Shown in pieces: positions 1 through 12,028 of a stretch of 64,000 bases of DNA; within the stretch, counting starts at the first letter, position 1, and every line of letters begins with the position of its first letter. The stretch is taken from assembly GCF_000521485.1 (NCBI RefSeq), contig NZ_BAVS01000007.1, positions 1 to 64,000 on the forward strand, given 5' to 3'. Made by a program: the position numbers and the translations under genes. Source of the DNA: Gracilibacillus boraciitolerans JCM 21714 (GTDB lineage: Bacteria; Bacillota; Bacilli; Bacillales; Amphibacillaceae). Under the pieces are notes generated by a model, which saw only the letters and a program-made list of their open reading frames with translations, was not told where the DNA came from and made no database searches.

Positions 1-104
1 AACTAAATGAAAAAATAGGTAGCCAAATTACAGTTTTTTGATCATAATAGAAGTTATATACATATATTTAGAGATATTTTGTTTTTGGAAGGGGGGGCAG
101 ACGT

Positions 105-1295
105 ATGGATTGGGTGATGGAAATAGTACTAGCATTCCTGCGAGTATTTATGCAACCATTTATTTATTTATTTTTATTATTTATCCTGATCAGCGGGTAT
201 CGAAGAGTAAAGAAGGATCGGAAAAACTTTGGAAGCAAAGTATATCCCTATTTTTATGAAACAAAAAACACCTGGTCGATTGCGATTGTATTCGGGATTC
301 TTTTATCTGGCCTATCATTTTTGTCCGGTTTTATGGTGTCAATACCTTTTAGCTTATTGCTAGGGTTTATCATGTTAGTAGTGGCAATAGCGAATCGATT
401 TAGCTGGTTGTCGGCAAGCTATGTACTCCCAATAACTGCTGCCATCCTATACTTTGTTAATGTTTATGGTGAAGGGTATTTGCCGATTAGTTGGATAGTA
501 AATTTAGATATAACAGATTTATTCTATATTCCCTTTTTGGTAGGAATGCTGTTGTTAGCGGAGACATGGTACTTATCAGGAATTCATCATGTTGATTCGT
601 TTCCAGATCTTGTCAAAAGCAGCCGAGGTAAATATTTAGGGCAGCATCGTATTAAAAAGTTAACTATTGTCCCTTTTGTAGCGCTATTACCAGGAGGTTT
701 TATTGAACCATTTGCCAGTTGGTGGCCGTTATTGGAGGTGGGAGGTAGCTCTTTTGGATTAATCGTCATACCATATGTACTTGGATTTGAATATGTGGCG
801 AAATCGATGCTGCCAAAGCATGCTTCGAAGTGGTTAAGTAAGCGCATCGCAGTGCTAGCTATTGTGGTTTTATTATTAGCGGCTGGTGGCTATTTCGTAC
901 CAATCTTAACCGTGTTCGCATTAGCTGCAGCTTTTATAGGGAAAGAGATTGTTCAATATAGCTATCGAAACGTGGAACAGAAAAACGTGCCCATTTTTCA
1001 ACCGGCAGGCAATGGTCTTGTAGTGCTTGGTACACTACCTGATACGCCTGCAGATAAATTGGAATTAATTCCGGGAGAAATAATTGTCAAAGTAAATGGT
1101 ATAAAAGTAGATAATGAAGAAGAGTTTTACCATGCAGTAAATAATAATCGAGCTTTTTGTAAATTATCGATTAAAGATTTAAGTGGAGAAATTCGTTTTG
1201 CGCAAAAAGCTCTATATGAAGGCGAACACCATAAACTAGGAATATTGTTTGTGAAAGAATCTGCTTCCTATACAATATTAAAACAAGAGAGCTAA
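105..1295 (+). CDS. minJ: MinJ-like PDZ-domain membrane protein (division-site topology factor)
   Basis: Polytopic membrane protein of 396 aa with a C-terminal PDZ-like domain, the architecture and length of B. subtilis MinJ, which links DivIVA to MinD at septa and poles. Hydrophobic segments fill roughly residues 5-30, 55-125, 140-165, 200-225 and 248-285. The PDZ block, about residues 300-385, contains GNGLVVLGTLPDTPAD and GEIIVKVNGIKV. The ATG at 105 follows a G-rich Shine-Dalgarno region inflated to a 7-G run (91-97). Synteny supports the call: minJ lies upstream of uvrB-uvrA in B. subtilis, although here an SNF2 helicase and prfC lie between them. No swrA or ctpB is visible in the 104 bases upstream. 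The role is family knowledge; membrane and PDZ features are seen directly. Confidence 0.82.
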   Translation: MDWVMEIVLAFLRVFMQPFIYLFLLFILISGYRRVKKDRKNFGSKVYPYFYETKNTWSIAIVFGILLSGLSFLSGFMVSIPFSLLLGFIMLVVAIANRFSWLSASYVLPITAAILYFVNVYGEGYLPISWIVNLDITDLFYIPFLVGMLLLAETWYLSGIHHVDSFPDLVKSSRGKYLGQHRIKKLTIVPFVALLPGGFIEPFASWWPLLEVGGSSFGLIVIPYVLGFEYVAKSMLPKHASKWLSKRIAVLAIVVLLLAAGGYFVPILTVFALAAAFIGKEIVQYSYRNVEQKNVPIFQPAGNGLVVLGTLPDTPADKLELIPGEIIVKVNGIKVDNEEEFYHAVNNNRAFCKLSIKDLSGEIRFAQKALYEGEHHKLGILFVKESASYTILKQES

Positions 1296-1296
1296 A

Positions 1297-4200
1297 TTAG
1301 CTCTCTTGTTTTTCGTTAAATTGTAATAATTCACGAATTTCATGTTCTGATAATTTAGATAAAAGTGTTTCACCTGGCTGAATGATTTGATCTACTAACT
1401 CACGTTTCTTTTGCTGTAATTGATAAATTTTTTCTTCAATTGTACCCTCGGTAATAAAGCGGATAACTTGTACGACTTTCTTTTGGCCAATTCGATGGGC
1501 ACGTCCAGCAGCTTGTTCTTCCACAGCAGGATTCCACCATAAATCATACAAAATCACCGTGTCTGCACCAGTCAGATTAAGACCTGTTCCACCAGCTTTT
1601 AGAGAGATTAAAAAGAAACTACGTTCCCCCCCTTCGTTAAATGAATCAACCATCTTTATCCGTTGCTCAGATGGGGGGGTTGAACCATCTAAATAAAAGA
1701 CCTCATGCCCTGTTTCCTCTAATGTTTTTCGAATGATTTGCAACATGCTGGAGAATTGAGAAAAGATTAACGTTCGTTTTCCGTTTGCTTCTAACTCCCC
1801 TGTTAATTCCATTAATTGATCCAGTTTTCCTGATGCTCCAGTATAGTTTTCTAAAAATAAACTGGGATGACAACAAATCTGTCGTAAGCGAGTGAGACCA
1901 GCCAAAATTAGCAGTTTACCACGATCAAATCCTTTTGTTTCAATCGTTTGATCCAGCTCATTTTGAATTCGTTGTAAATAGCCAATATATACTTCTTTTT
2001 GCTGTTTGGTTAGCTCGGAGTATTGGACTGATTCAATTTTATCTGGAAGTTCTTCCAGTACATCTTTTTTACGCGACGTAAAATAAATGGTCTTGTGATT
2101 TTTGCTATATAGTTAGGATCAAGATTACCGAATGCTTTTTTACTGCCATATAAACCAGGAGATATTGTATAAAATATCGACCATAGTTCATCTAATGCAT
2201 TTTCGATTGGCGTCCCGCTTAAAGCAAAGAATTGCTTAGCTTGTAAGGAACGTACCGCTTTTGCTGTTAAAGTTAAATGGTTTTTAATCACTTGTGCTTC
2301 ATCTAAAATAATACAATCAAATAAATGATCTTCGTATAAGTCTTGGTCTTTACGCAAGGTTGGATAAGATGTAATTAAGATATTTGTTTCCTTATGCTGT
2401 TCAAGTAGTTCTCTCCGATATTGCTTTGCACCGATGATCACTCCTGACGATAACGTGGGTGAGAATTTTTCTATTTCTTTTTTCCAATTGTATAGAAGCG
2501 ATGCAGGTGCAATCACAAGCGCCTGGTAGTGTTCTTTTTTGTCATTCGCCTCTGATAGCATATAGCTAATCGATTGCAGGGTTTTCCCTAACCCCCCCAT
2601 ATCATCTGCTAAGATCCCGCCTAAATGGTAATGGGACAATGCCTTCATCCACTGAAATCCTGTTACTTGATAGTCACGCATATCTGCAACTAATTGGGTT
2701 GGTAATTCAAATCTTAATTGTTCCGGATGTTTTAATTGCTCTAACATCTGTTGAAAAGAAGCACTGTACCGATAATCTGTTTTATTCAATGCTTCTTCCA
2801 CCTGAAAACTTCGGGCAGCCGGAATCGAAATTACGCCATTCTCCATTTGTTTTTTCGACAGCTGCAGATTTTGCTGTAAAGCTTGGAAAGAAGAAAAATC
2901 ATCAGATTCCAAATGAATGAGAGCACCATTGGGAATGCGATAATACCGCTTTTTTTCAATAAGTGCCTGTAAAATATGTGCAACTTCCTCGGAGGAAATG
3001 CCATCCAAGTCAAATTCAATATCAAGCATACCTTCCGATGGGCGATAATCGACATTTGATTGTAATGTAATTTGATCAATACCCTCAAGCATTTGTTTCA
3101 CTTTAGCTGATAAATAAACTTTTGCTACCTGTTCGATTTGATAGACTCCCTCATGAATAAAGGAATAGATCGCATCATCATTAAAAGCAAATAATGCTTG
3201 ATTCATCTCGATAAATGCTTCATCCCGAAGCAATTGCATTACTTCCTGCTCTTTAACCGTGTCTCGTTTTACGATTTCTTCACCTGTTCCATTATCGGAG
3301 AATGGGGGGTAAACATTGTATCACCATAGTGGTATTCTACCTCTGCTTTTAAGGAACCATCTATTTCATCTATAAAAACTTTTATTTGTAATGGATCCGT
3401 ATTAATCTGTTTTGCCATTCGCTCCGACATTTCCAGGGAGCCGACTTGTTCAAATTGAGGCATCACATTTTTAACGAACACATCCATCTCGCTAGGTGAA
3501 ATATATTGCTTCTTTTTATTTTGAAAGGGCATAATTCGAAATAATTTTTCGAGAATCTGCTTTTGCTGGTAGTTGATTTTATAAAAATGATTATTATGAA
3601 TCACGTAACGATAACTATCCAAAAAATAATAATCTGAGAGATCTGTCATTTCCAGTGTATAGCTTTTCTGCTGCTGATAATCTAATTGAAAATGAATTTG
3701 ATCTGTCATTTCACTGACGGAGATCGACGGATATTCTTTCTGTGATTCCTGCTTAAATATATAATTCATTTCGACTAATTGGTCTAACAATTGGTCAATT
3801 AGACTTGGAGGTATATAAATACTGCGCGGTTGTTCCAGCTTTAACACATAGCTATTACCAAACAGGCGCTCCTGCTCATAGCAAGTCAACAGCATTTCGA
3901 TCATATGCTGGTCTTTTGAAGTGAAGTAATGAACAGACGGATAAAACGTGAAACTTTGGTTTATTTTAAAAGATTCCCCACTATTTAGTGCTTTTAAAAA
4001 CCCGCGAATATCTCTAATGACGTATGGTCGTTTATCACCCATTTTCACTTCGATCGTAAGCGCATATTGCGTGTTTTTACTTGCTTTTGTTAAGGTTAGC
4101 ATATATTCCGTTTCCACAACCTGAGGAGATTCAGTGTGTTGCGATTTATCACGGAATGTATATAATAACTGTTTGGCAAAAAGGTCGGTATCTTGCACAG

Positions 4201-4567
4201 AAACTTGTTGTGCATTACGATCGACAGCAAACCGTTTGCGATTAGATTGAGCATCCTGAGTTATGGCTAGCAGAACTGCTGCAACATGCTTACACGTATC
4301 ATGGGTAGCAAATGCCGGACAGTTGCATGTTGTATCAATCATCATCTCGTTTGTAAAGTAGATGCGGACTGTATATATCTTTGTTCCTTTAACTAGTCCT
4401 CGCCAAGAATGATTTTCCGGGTTATAAGAAAGACCGTAAACTTTTCCATTCTTATAATAGCTATAACCTCGTTTATAAAAACGATCACCAGTTAATTGGC
4501 GAATCGATTCTTCTGTCATTTGTATATGCTGCAAATTGATCCCATCCTTATTCAAAGAATCCATCAT
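1297..4567 (-). CDS. SWIM zinc-finger / SNF2 family helicase, one gene split by two frameshifts
   Basis: Read on the minus strand this is one protein of about 1,090 aa. The N-terminal SWIM zinc finger shows CNCPAF followed by TCKH (CxC...CxH, near 4260-4325). A bacterial SNF2-associated region follows, then SNF2_N with DDMGGLGKT (Walker A, near 2590-2615) and DEAQ, then Helicase_C with GRAHRIGQ. Two indels break it. A 6-nt run at 3304-3309 separates the SWIM part; realigning gives SDNGTGEEIVKRDTV leading into the SNF2 part. A 6-A run near 2070 should be 7 to read RRVKKDVLEELPDK. Walker A carries one Gly too many beside a 7-nt run (canonical DDMGLGKT). Such proteins are DNA-dependent ATPases related to YwqA; the bacterial substrate is unknown. 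It is inserted between minJ and prfC, convergent with minJ only 1 nt away. Confidence 0.85.
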
Positions 4568-4686
4568 TATATTATATCAGATTTCAGATTTGATGCCATC
4601 CTGTAGTTTTTTTATTTTCAGTCTGATTGTTTAGTGGTAAAATAGGATACGTTAACAGGTACGTAGATTAGAAAGTAGGTTATAGA

Positions 4687-6273
4687 ATGGGATTACAGGA
4701 TGAAGTGAAAAAAAGAAAAACTTTTGCTATTATATCACACCCTGATGCAGGGAAAACAACCATGACGGAAAAATTATTGTTATTTGGTAATTTAATTCGT
4801 ACTGCTGGTACTGTAAAGGCTAAAAAAACCGGGAAATATGCGACATCGGATTGGATGGAAATTGAAAAACAGCGTGGAATTTCCGTTACTTCCAGTGTGA
4901 TGAATTTTGAATATAAGGGACATAAAGTAAATATTCTTGATACACCAGGGCATGAGGATTTCAGTGAGGATACTTATCGAACATTAACAGCAGTTGACAG
5001 TGTGGTCATGATTATTGATGCAACAAAAGGGATTGAAGCGCAAACGATTAAATTGTTTAAAGTTTGTAAAATGCGCGGAATACCAATTTTTACTTTCATT
5101 AATAAATTGGACCGGGAGGGTCGCGAACCGCTAGAATTACTTGATCAAATTGAAGACGTCTTAAATATTGAAACCTATCCAATGAACTGGCCTGTTGGAA
5201 TGGGGAAACGCTTCTTAGGAATTTTGGATCGGTATAATGATCAGTTCATTAAGTATAATGGTAATGAAGATGAGACCTATATTCCGATGTCTGACATGTC
5301 AGAGGATGAATTAACGGAGCATCCCACTTATCAGGAAACGGTGGATGAATTAGCATTACTGAATGAAGCAGGTGATCAATTTTCACTTGATCGTGTATTA
5401 GAAGGAGAGCAAACACCTGTATTTTTTGGGAGTGCCCTTGCCCCCCCTTTTGGTGTCCAAACATTCTTTGATACGTTTATCTCGATGGCTCCTGCACCAG
5501 GTCCGCGTCGAACAACGCAGGAAGTAATCAGTCCGGTTTATCCTGATTTTTCAGGATTTATTTTTAAGATTCAGGCGAATATGAATCCTCAACACCGTGA
5601 TCGTATTGCCTTTCTAAGAGTTTGTTCCGGTAAATTTGAACGTGGGATGAATGTGAATGTAGCCAGAACGGGAAAATCGATTCGATTAGGACAGACCCAG
5701 CAATTTGTTGCTTCATCGCGTGATACGGTAGAAGAAGCATATGCAGGGGGGGATATTATTGGTATATATGATCCGGGTATCTATCGAATTGGGGGGGATA
5801 CACTGGTTGAAAGCAAACAAACGTTTGAATTTGATGAATTGCCGCAATTTCCGCCGGAGATGTTCCAACGCGTAACTGCTAAGAACGTAATGAAGGCAAA
5901 GCAATTTAGAAAAGGGATTGAGCAGTTAGTCCAGGAAGGTGCGATTCAGTTATTTAGAGGCTATCCATATGATTCGATGATCATTGGAGCAGTAGGACAA
6001 TTGCAGTATGAGGTCTTTCAGCATCGTATGAAGCATGAATATAATGTGGAAGTCTTACTTGAATCAATTGGCGAGCGGATTCCACGTTGGCTTAAAAAGG
6101 AACAAGTGGATGCGAAATTATTCGATGAGAGAAATTTATTAGTAAAAGATCGAGAAGGAGAATTTCTCGTTTTATTTAAAAATGATTTTGCGTTAAGATG
6201 GTTCATCGATAAACATCCAAAAATAGATTTGATCGATTTATACGAAGTAAATCAATACGATCAAACGACATAA
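4687..6273 (+). CDS. prfC: Peptide chain release factor 3 (RF3)
   Basis: Translational GTPase of 528 aa that recycles RF1/RF2 from the ribosome after peptide release. Motifs: G1 [15 protein letters not shown] near residue 17, G3 DTPGHEDF near 92, G4 NKLDREGR near 139. Length matches E. coli RF3 (529 aa). Start ATG at 4687. Three 7-nt runs (C at 5441-5447, G at 5746-5752 and 5791-5797) each add one residue relative to the family: [18 protein letters not shown] and IGGDTL, where one Pro or one Gly is expected. The frame is intact throughout. prfC is absent from B. subtilis but found in other Bacillaceae, so here it is an addition to the minJ-uvrB interval. Transcription probably ends at the hairpin repeat at 6296. 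Confidence 0.95.
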   Translation: MGLQDEVKKRKTFAIISHPDAGKTTMTEKLLLFGNLIRTAGTVKAKKTGKYATSDWMEIEKQRGISVTSSVMNFEYKGHKVNILDTPGHEDFSEDTYRTLTAVDSVVMIIDATKGIEAQTIKLFKVCKMRGIPIFTFINKLDREGREPLELLDQIEDVLNIETYPMNWPVGMGKRFLGILDRYNDQFIKYNGNEDETYIPMSDMSEDELTEHPTYQETVDELALLNEAGDQFSLDRVLEGEQTPVFFGSALAPPFGVQTFFDTFISMAPAPGPRRTTQEVISPVYPDFSGFIFKIQANMNPQHRDRIAFLRVCSGKFERGMNVNVARTGKSIRLGQTQQFVASSRDTVEEAYAGGDIIGIYDPGIYRIGGDTLVESKQTFEFDELPQFPPEMFQRVTAKNVMKAKQFRKGIEQLVQEGAIQLFRGYPYDSMIIGAVGQLQYEVFQHRMKHEYNVEVLLESIGERIPRWLKKEQVDAKLFDERNLLVKDREGEFLVLFKNDFALRWFIDKHPKIDLIDLYEVNQYDQTT

Positions 6274-6295
6274 AGATTGGGATATAGGTTAGTTG

Positions 6296-6353
6296 AAAAA
6301 ATCCGAAAGAGTATGCGAATTCACCGATGAATTTGTTCTCGTTCGGATTTTTT
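6296..6353. terminator. Hairpin repeat copy 1, probable prfC terminator
   Basis: Inverted repeat with arms AATCCGAAAGAG and CTCGTTCGGATT around a GAATTC-bearing middle, flanked by an A run and a T run. The same imperfect palindrome recurs at 22778-22838 and 45841-45898, each time just past the 3' end of a gene. It should work as an intrinsic terminator in either direction. Confidence 0.75.
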
Positions 6354-6413
6354 AATTTTATCATATGCACAATAACTCTTGTGGCCATTGTAAATGTTTA
6401 TAACTGTTAATCA

Positions 6414-6443
6414 TCCGCTTCGGCTGCCCACTTTAGTGGATCT
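6414..6443. repeat. Short remnant of the MITE-like palindromic element
   Basis: The stretch CCGCTTCGGCTGCCCACTT followed by TAGTGGATC matches the terminal and subterminal modules of the larger elements at 22309 and 62130. Only about 30 bp remain. The rest of the 337-bp prfC-uvrB gap holds the hairpin repeat, a 7-C run (6490-6496) and the uvrB promoter region. Confidence 0.5.
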
Positions 6444-6539
6444 ATTACATTCTATTATTTTTATCATCTGCATCATATCTTTTCACCATCCCCCCCGTTA
6501 CATTGGTTATAATGAAAAAAGAACCTAAAATTATAAAAA

Positions 6540-6553
6540 CGAATATTTGTTCG
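6540..6553 (+). promoter_or_regulatory. LexA (SOS) box upstream of uvrB
   Basis: CGAATATTTGTTCG matches the Gram-positive LexA/DinR consensus CGAAC-N4-GTTCG at 9 of 10 defined positions. It lies about 57 bp upstream of the uvrB TTG start, with a plausible -10 element TATACT at 6574-6579. uvrB-uvrA is a LexA regulon member in B. subtilis. Confidence 0.75.
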
Positions 6554-6610
6554 CTTTTTTAAAAAATATAGTGTATACTGTTTTTAGCAAAAATGATCGG
6601 AGGAATAACT

Positions 6611-8602
6611 TTGGAACATCAAACCTTTTCCTTGCATTCCCCCCCTTTCCAACCACAAGGGGGATCAACCAGGTGCGATAAAAGAGTTAGTGGCAGGTCT
6701 TAAACAAAATAAACACCATCAAACATTGTTGGGTGCGACTGGTACGGGGAAAACCTTTACGATTTCTAATGTGGTGACAGAAATCAATAAACCTACGTTA
6801 GTGATCGCCCACAACAAAAACGTTGGCAGGTCAACTTTATAGTGAATTTAAAGAATTTTTCCCGAATAATGCAGTCGAATATTTTGTCAGTTATTATGAT
6901 TATTATCAACCGGAAGCATATGTACCATCTACAGATACTTTTATCGAAAAGGATGCAAGTATTAACGATGAAATTGATAAACTTCGTCACTCTGCAACAT
7001 CCTCATTATTTGAACGGAATGATGTTTTAATTGTAGCGAGTGTTTCGTGTATTTATGGTTTAGGGTCACCGGAAGAATATCGCAATCAAGTATTATCTTT
7101 AAGAGTAGGCATGGAAAAAGATCGTGATCAACTTTTAAGAGGGCTTGTCGACATTCAATATGCCCGGAATGACATTGATTTTAAGCGTGGTACATTTCGC
7201 GTACGTGGTGACTCCGTAGAAATTATCCCCCCCGCCTCTCGTGAAGAACATTGTATAAGGGTGGAATTCTTTGGAGATGAGATTGAACGTATCCGGGAAG
7301 TAGATGCCTTAACAGGAGAAATTTTAGGGGATCGTGAACATATCGCGATTTTTCCGGCTTCACACTTTGTCACTGGTGAAGACAAATTAAAAAAGCAATG
7401 GTAAATATTCAAACAGAACTGAACGAGCAATTAGCAAAATTCCGTGAAGAAGATAAATTGCTGGAAGCTCAGCGATTGGAACAACGAACGAATTATGATT
7501 TGGAAATGATGGAGGAAATGGGCTTTTGTTCAGGCATTGAAAATTATTCACGTCATTTAACGTTACGTGAACCTGGATCAACGCCATATACATTAATAGA
7601 TTATTTTCCTGATGATTCTTTAATCGTTATTGATGAATCCCATGTTACCTTACCGCAAATTCGTGGTATGTTTAATGGAGACCAAGCGCGTAAACAGGTA
7701 TTGGTCGATCACGGCTTTCGTCTCCCATCCGCTCTCGATAATCGTCCGTTAACGTTTGATGAGTTTGAAAAAAAGGCGAACCAGTTAATCTATGTATCAG
7801 CGACACCTGGTGCATATGAATTAGAGCATACGCCATATATGACGGAACAAATAATTCGACCTACAGGTTTACTGGACCCTGAGATAGAGGTAAGACCAAT
7901 TGATGGTCAGGTAGATGACTTAATTGGAGAAATAAATAAACGGGTGGAGACTAACGAAAGAATACTTGTAACCACGTTAACAAAAAAAATGTCGGAAGAT
8001 CTAACAGATATTTAAAAGAAGTTGGTCTAAAAGTTGCTTATTTACACTCCGAAATAAAAACGTTAGAACGAATTGAAATTATTCGCGACTTACGTATCGG
8101 GAAATATGATGTGCTTGTTGGTATTAACCTTTTGAGAGAGGGTCTGGATATCCCGGAAGTATCACTTGTCACGATATTGGATGCCGATAAAGAAGGATTC
8201 TTACGTTCTGAGCGTGCTTTAATACAAACCATGGGACGCGCTGCCCGTAATGAAAAAGGTAAAGTTATCATGTATGCTGATAGAATGACCGATTCGATGG
8301 AAAAAGCAATTGATGAAACGTATCGGCGTCGTGAAATTCAACAAGCCTATAATGAAAAGCATGGTATTACACCTCAATCGATTAAGAAGGAAGTTCGTGA
8401 TGTGATTCGTGCAACGGTAGCGGCAGAGGATGAAGAACAATATCAAAGCAAAGCAAAAAAAGTAAAAGACATGTCGAAACAGGAAAGAGAAAAGTTGATC
8501 GAGAAATTGGAGAAAGAAATGAAACAAGCGGCTCGAGAACTCGATTTCGAACAGGCAGCAGAATTGCGTGATGCTGTTTTAGAATTGAAAGCAGAAAGGT
8601 GA
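6611..8602 (+). CDS. uvrB: UvrABC excinuclease subunit B (four frameshifts)
   Basis: Damage-verification helicase of nucleotide excision repair. The start is TTG at 6611, after GGAGG. Translation stitched across indels shows the P-loop GATGTGKT, the beta-hairpin region [12 protein letters not shown], motif [11 protein letters not shown] and the C-terminal UVR motif [16 protein letters not shown]. Breaks: a 5-G run at about 6659-6663 (4 expected, to read [12 protein letters not shown]); an extra A near 6815-6820 (IAHNKTLAGQ expected); a 6-A run near 7390 (7 expected, [10 protein letters not shown]); a missing T near 8012 ([12 protein letters not shown]). A 7-C run at 7227-7233 adds one Pro ([10 protein letters not shown]). 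All four lie in homopolymers, so a real pseudogene is unlikely. It is followed 5 bp later by uvrA, as in most Bacilli. Confidence 0.93.
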
Positions 8603-8607
8603 ATGTT

Positions 8608-11466
8608 ATGGCTAGAAAGACTATTTCGATACAAGGCGCACGGGCACATAATTTGAAAAATATTTCGATCGAAATTCCTAAAGACAAATTGGTAGTGATG
8701 ACTGGCTTATCAGGGTCTGGTAAGTCTTCATTAGCTTTTGATACGATATACGCAGAAGGACAGCGTCGATATGTAGAGTCACTGTCCGCATATGCGCGTC
8801 AGTTTTTAGGACAAATGGATAAACCAGATGTGGACTCTATAGAAGGTTTATCCCCCTGCCATTTCAATTGATCAGAAAACAACGAGTCGTAATCCACGTT
8901 CAACAGTAGGGACTGTAACCGAGATTTATGACTATATGCGGTTACTTTTTGCCAGAATTGGACATCCGATTTGTCCGATTCATGGGGAAGAAATTACTTC
9001 GCAAACAGTGGAACAAATGGTTGATCGAATCATGGCTTATCCAGAACGAACTAAATTACAAATATTAGCACCGGTCGTTTCTGGCAGAAAGGGTACACAG
9101 GCTAAGGTATTAGAGGATCTTCAGAAAGAAGGATATATCCGTCTGCGGGTCGATGGCGAAATACGTGAAATCAATGATGATATTCAGTTAGATAAAAATA
9201 AAAAACACTCCATAGAAGTAGTAATTGACCGAATTGTTGTAAAAGATGGCATATCAGGCCGTTTGTCCGATTCGTTAGAAACAGCCTTAAAACTAGGTGA
9301 CGGGAAAGTAATGGTTGATATCATCGACAAAGAAGAATTACTTTTTAGTGAACATCATGCATGCCCTATTTGTGGCTTTTCTATTGATGAATTAGAACCT
9401 CGTTTGTTCTCTTTCAATAGCCCATGGGGGGGTGCTTGTAAAACATGTGATGGACTTGGTTCACAATTAGAAGTTGACGTTGATTTAGTAATTCCAAATA
9501 AAGATTTAAGTTTAAATCAGGCGCCATTGTCCCATGGGAACCGATCAGTTCTCAGTATTATCCGCAAATGCTAAAAAGCGTTTGTGAACATTATAATATT
9601 GATATGGATATTCCAGTCAGGAATTTGGCTAAGAAAGAACTGGATAAGCTTTTATTTGGCAGTGGCAAGGAAAAAATTCATTTTCGTTATGAAAATGATT
9701 ATGGAATGATAAGGGACACAGATATTTTCTTTGAAGGAGTTCTCCATAACATTGCTCGTCGTTACCGAGAAACATCCTCTGATTTTATCCGTGAACAGAT
9801 GGAAAAATATATGTTAAATAAAGATTGTCCTGCCTGTAATGGATATCGTTTAAATGAAGAAGCTTTATCTGTAAAAGTGAATGATTTGCATATTGGTCAG
9901 GTAACCGCAATGTCTGTAACAGAAGCGAATAACTTTTTTGTCAATTTAGCTTTAACAGAAAAAGAAAAACAGATCGCAGCGATGATTGTAAGGGAGTTAG
10001 ACGATCGCTTAATGTTTTTGAATAATGTTGGGTTAGATTATTTAACGTTATCACGTGGTGCGGGATCTTTATCTGGTGGAGAAGCTCAGCGTATCAGGTT
10101 AGCGACCCAAATCGGTTCAGCTCTAACAGGTGTGTTGTATGTATTAGATGAACCATCAATAGGTCTTCATCAACGTGATAATGACCGACTGATTCAAACA
10201 TTACAAAGAATGCGTGATTTAGGGAACACCCTGATTGTTGTTGAGCATGATGAGGATACAATGCTAGCGGCTGATTATTTAATCGATATTGGTCCTGGAG
10301 CAGGAGAGCATGGTGGTGAAATTGTAGCCCAGGGTACTCCGGCTCAAGTAATGAAAAAGAAAAAATCGCTAACAGGTCAGTACCTGTCCGGTGAAAAATT
10401 TATTCCAGTACCAGCAACTCGCCATCAACCGGATGGCCGTTATATTGAGATTATTGGTGCAGATGAAAACAACTTAAAGAATGTAGATGTGAAAATTCCA
10501 ATTGGTATTTACACAGCGATAACAGGTGTATCTGGATCAGGTAAAAGCAGTCTAATTAACGGAATTTTGCACAAGAGCCTTGCAGCTAAACTCCATCGCG
10601 CGAAACAAAGGCCAGGAAAGCACAAAGAGATTAAGGGGATCGAACATTTAGAAAAAGTTATTGATATCGATCAATCGCCAATCGGCAGAACACCCAGGTC
10701 CAATCCTGCGACATATACAGGAGTTTTCGATGATATTCGTGATGTATTTGCTCAGACCAATGAAGCAAAAGTGCGTGGATATAAGAAAGGACGCTTCAGT
10801 TTTAATGTGAAAGGTGGTCGTTGTGAAGCATGTCGAGGTGATGGAATTATTAAGATTGAAATGCACTTTTTACCAGATGTGTATGTCCCTTGTGAGGTCT
10901 GTGATGGCAAACGTTATAATCGTGAAACACTGGATGTGAAATATAAAGGCAAGAATATTGCGGATGTATTAAATTTGACGATTGAAGAAGCCTTATCCTT
11001 TTTTGAAAACATTCCGAAAATCAAACGGAAACTAGCAACGATTATGGATGTAGGTTTAGGTTATGTACGACTTGGTCAGCCTGCTACAACTCTATCTGGT
11101 GGAGAAGCGCAACGTGTAAAATTAGCAAGTGAGTTACATCGCCGATCTGATGGAAAATCACTTTACATTCTGGATGAGCCAACCACAGGCTTGCATATCG
11201 ATGATATATCCCGATTATTAGCTGTCATTCAGCGTCTCGTCGACAATGGTGATACGGTACTTGTGATCGAACACAATTTAGATGTAATCAAAGCGTCTGA
11301 TTATATTATTGATCTTGGTCCTGAAGGTGGTGATGGTGGCGGTATGGTCGTTGCTACCGGGACACCAGAAGAGGTAGCAGAAGTAAAAGAATCTCATACA
11401 GGAAGATATCTCAAACCAATCTTAGAACGTGATATAAAACGAATGGAAGCAAAAATAGGCAACTAA
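8608..11466 (+). CDS. uvrA: UvrABC excinuclease ATPase subunit A (two frameshifts)
   Basis: Damage-sensing twin-ABC ATPase that loads UvrB. Start ATG at 8608 after AGAAAGGTG; the GTG at 8599 overlaps the uvrB stop and is less likely. Visible: Walker [10 protein letters not shown] and GVSGSGKSS, signatures [12 protein letters not shown] and [12 protein letters not shown], and zinc-binding pairs CPIC/CKTC and CEAC/CEVC. Breaks: a 5-C run near 8852 (4 expected, to read [17 protein letters not shown]) and a 3-C run near 9535 (4 expected, [15 protein letters not shown]). A 7-G run at 9426-9432 gives [10 protein letters not shown], one Gly more than the usual SP(W/F)GAC. A strong terminator follows at 11472. 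Confidence 0.95.
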
Positions 11467-11471
11467 GTGAG

Positions 11472-11502
11472 ATGACTGTCCAATACCGGGCAGTCATTTT
11501 TT
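11472..11502 (+). terminator. Intrinsic terminator after uvrA
   Basis: Stem ATGACTGTCC pairing with GGGCAGTCAT (one wobble), followed by six T. It closes the uvrBA unit 5 bp after the uvrA stop. Confidence 0.88.
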
Positions 11503-11655
11503 GATGAAAAGGTCGAAAGTCTGCATACGGAGAGCTAAATACCAATTGAATCTATAAAAAAGTATTTTCAATACCGTTGCGTAAACTTTCATGCAGGCAC
11601 GCCGTTTCATACTATGCTAAAATAATAAGGAATGTAGAAAGAGGAGGCCACACTT

Positions 11656-12009
11656 ATGGAAGCAATTGAAATCAATCAACTCCAAAGAATTATTGATCAA
11701 CATGCCAATAAAGATGTTTACGTACATTTGGAGACAACAAATGGCGCATATGCTAGTCATTTTAATCAAGATGCCTACAATGTCGGCGCGTTTATCCGAA
11801 ATGCTAAGGTGAATTATCAGCGTGGTAAAATAGTTGGTGCTGGTGCGACGTATCGCGTTGGACTTAAATTAGATATTGGCTGGATTTACGCAGAAGGTGT
11901 GAATCAATTTGAAGTGGACGATAAAAATAGATTATTGATGGCTGGTCATGACCGCGAAGGACGTTTAATGGTAGCCTTACAAATAAGCGAAACACCATTT
12001 AATTATTAA
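11656..12009 (+). CDS. yojF: YojF family protein (DUF1806)
   Basis: A 117-aa soluble protein that resembles YojF of B. subtilis, a DUF1806 protein almost always encoded directly upstream of bshB2. The sequence includes YVHLETTNGAYA and KIVGAGATYRVGLKLDIGW; no catalytic motif is recognisable. Start ATG at 11656 after GAGGAGG. The stop lies 19 bp before bshB2, so they are probably one operon. Its biochemical role is not established; context suggests support of bacillithiol metabolism. The 190-bp upstream gap contains TATGCTAAAATAATAAGG, which could hold a -10 element. Confidence 0.82.
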   Translation: MEAIEINQLQRIIDQHANKDVYVHLETTNGAYASHFNQDAYNVGAFIRNAKVNYQRGKIVGAGATYRVGLKLDIGWIYAEGVNQFEVDDKNRLLMAGHDREGRLMVALQISETPFNY

Positions 12010-12028
12010 GAAAAAAGGAGGAATAATT

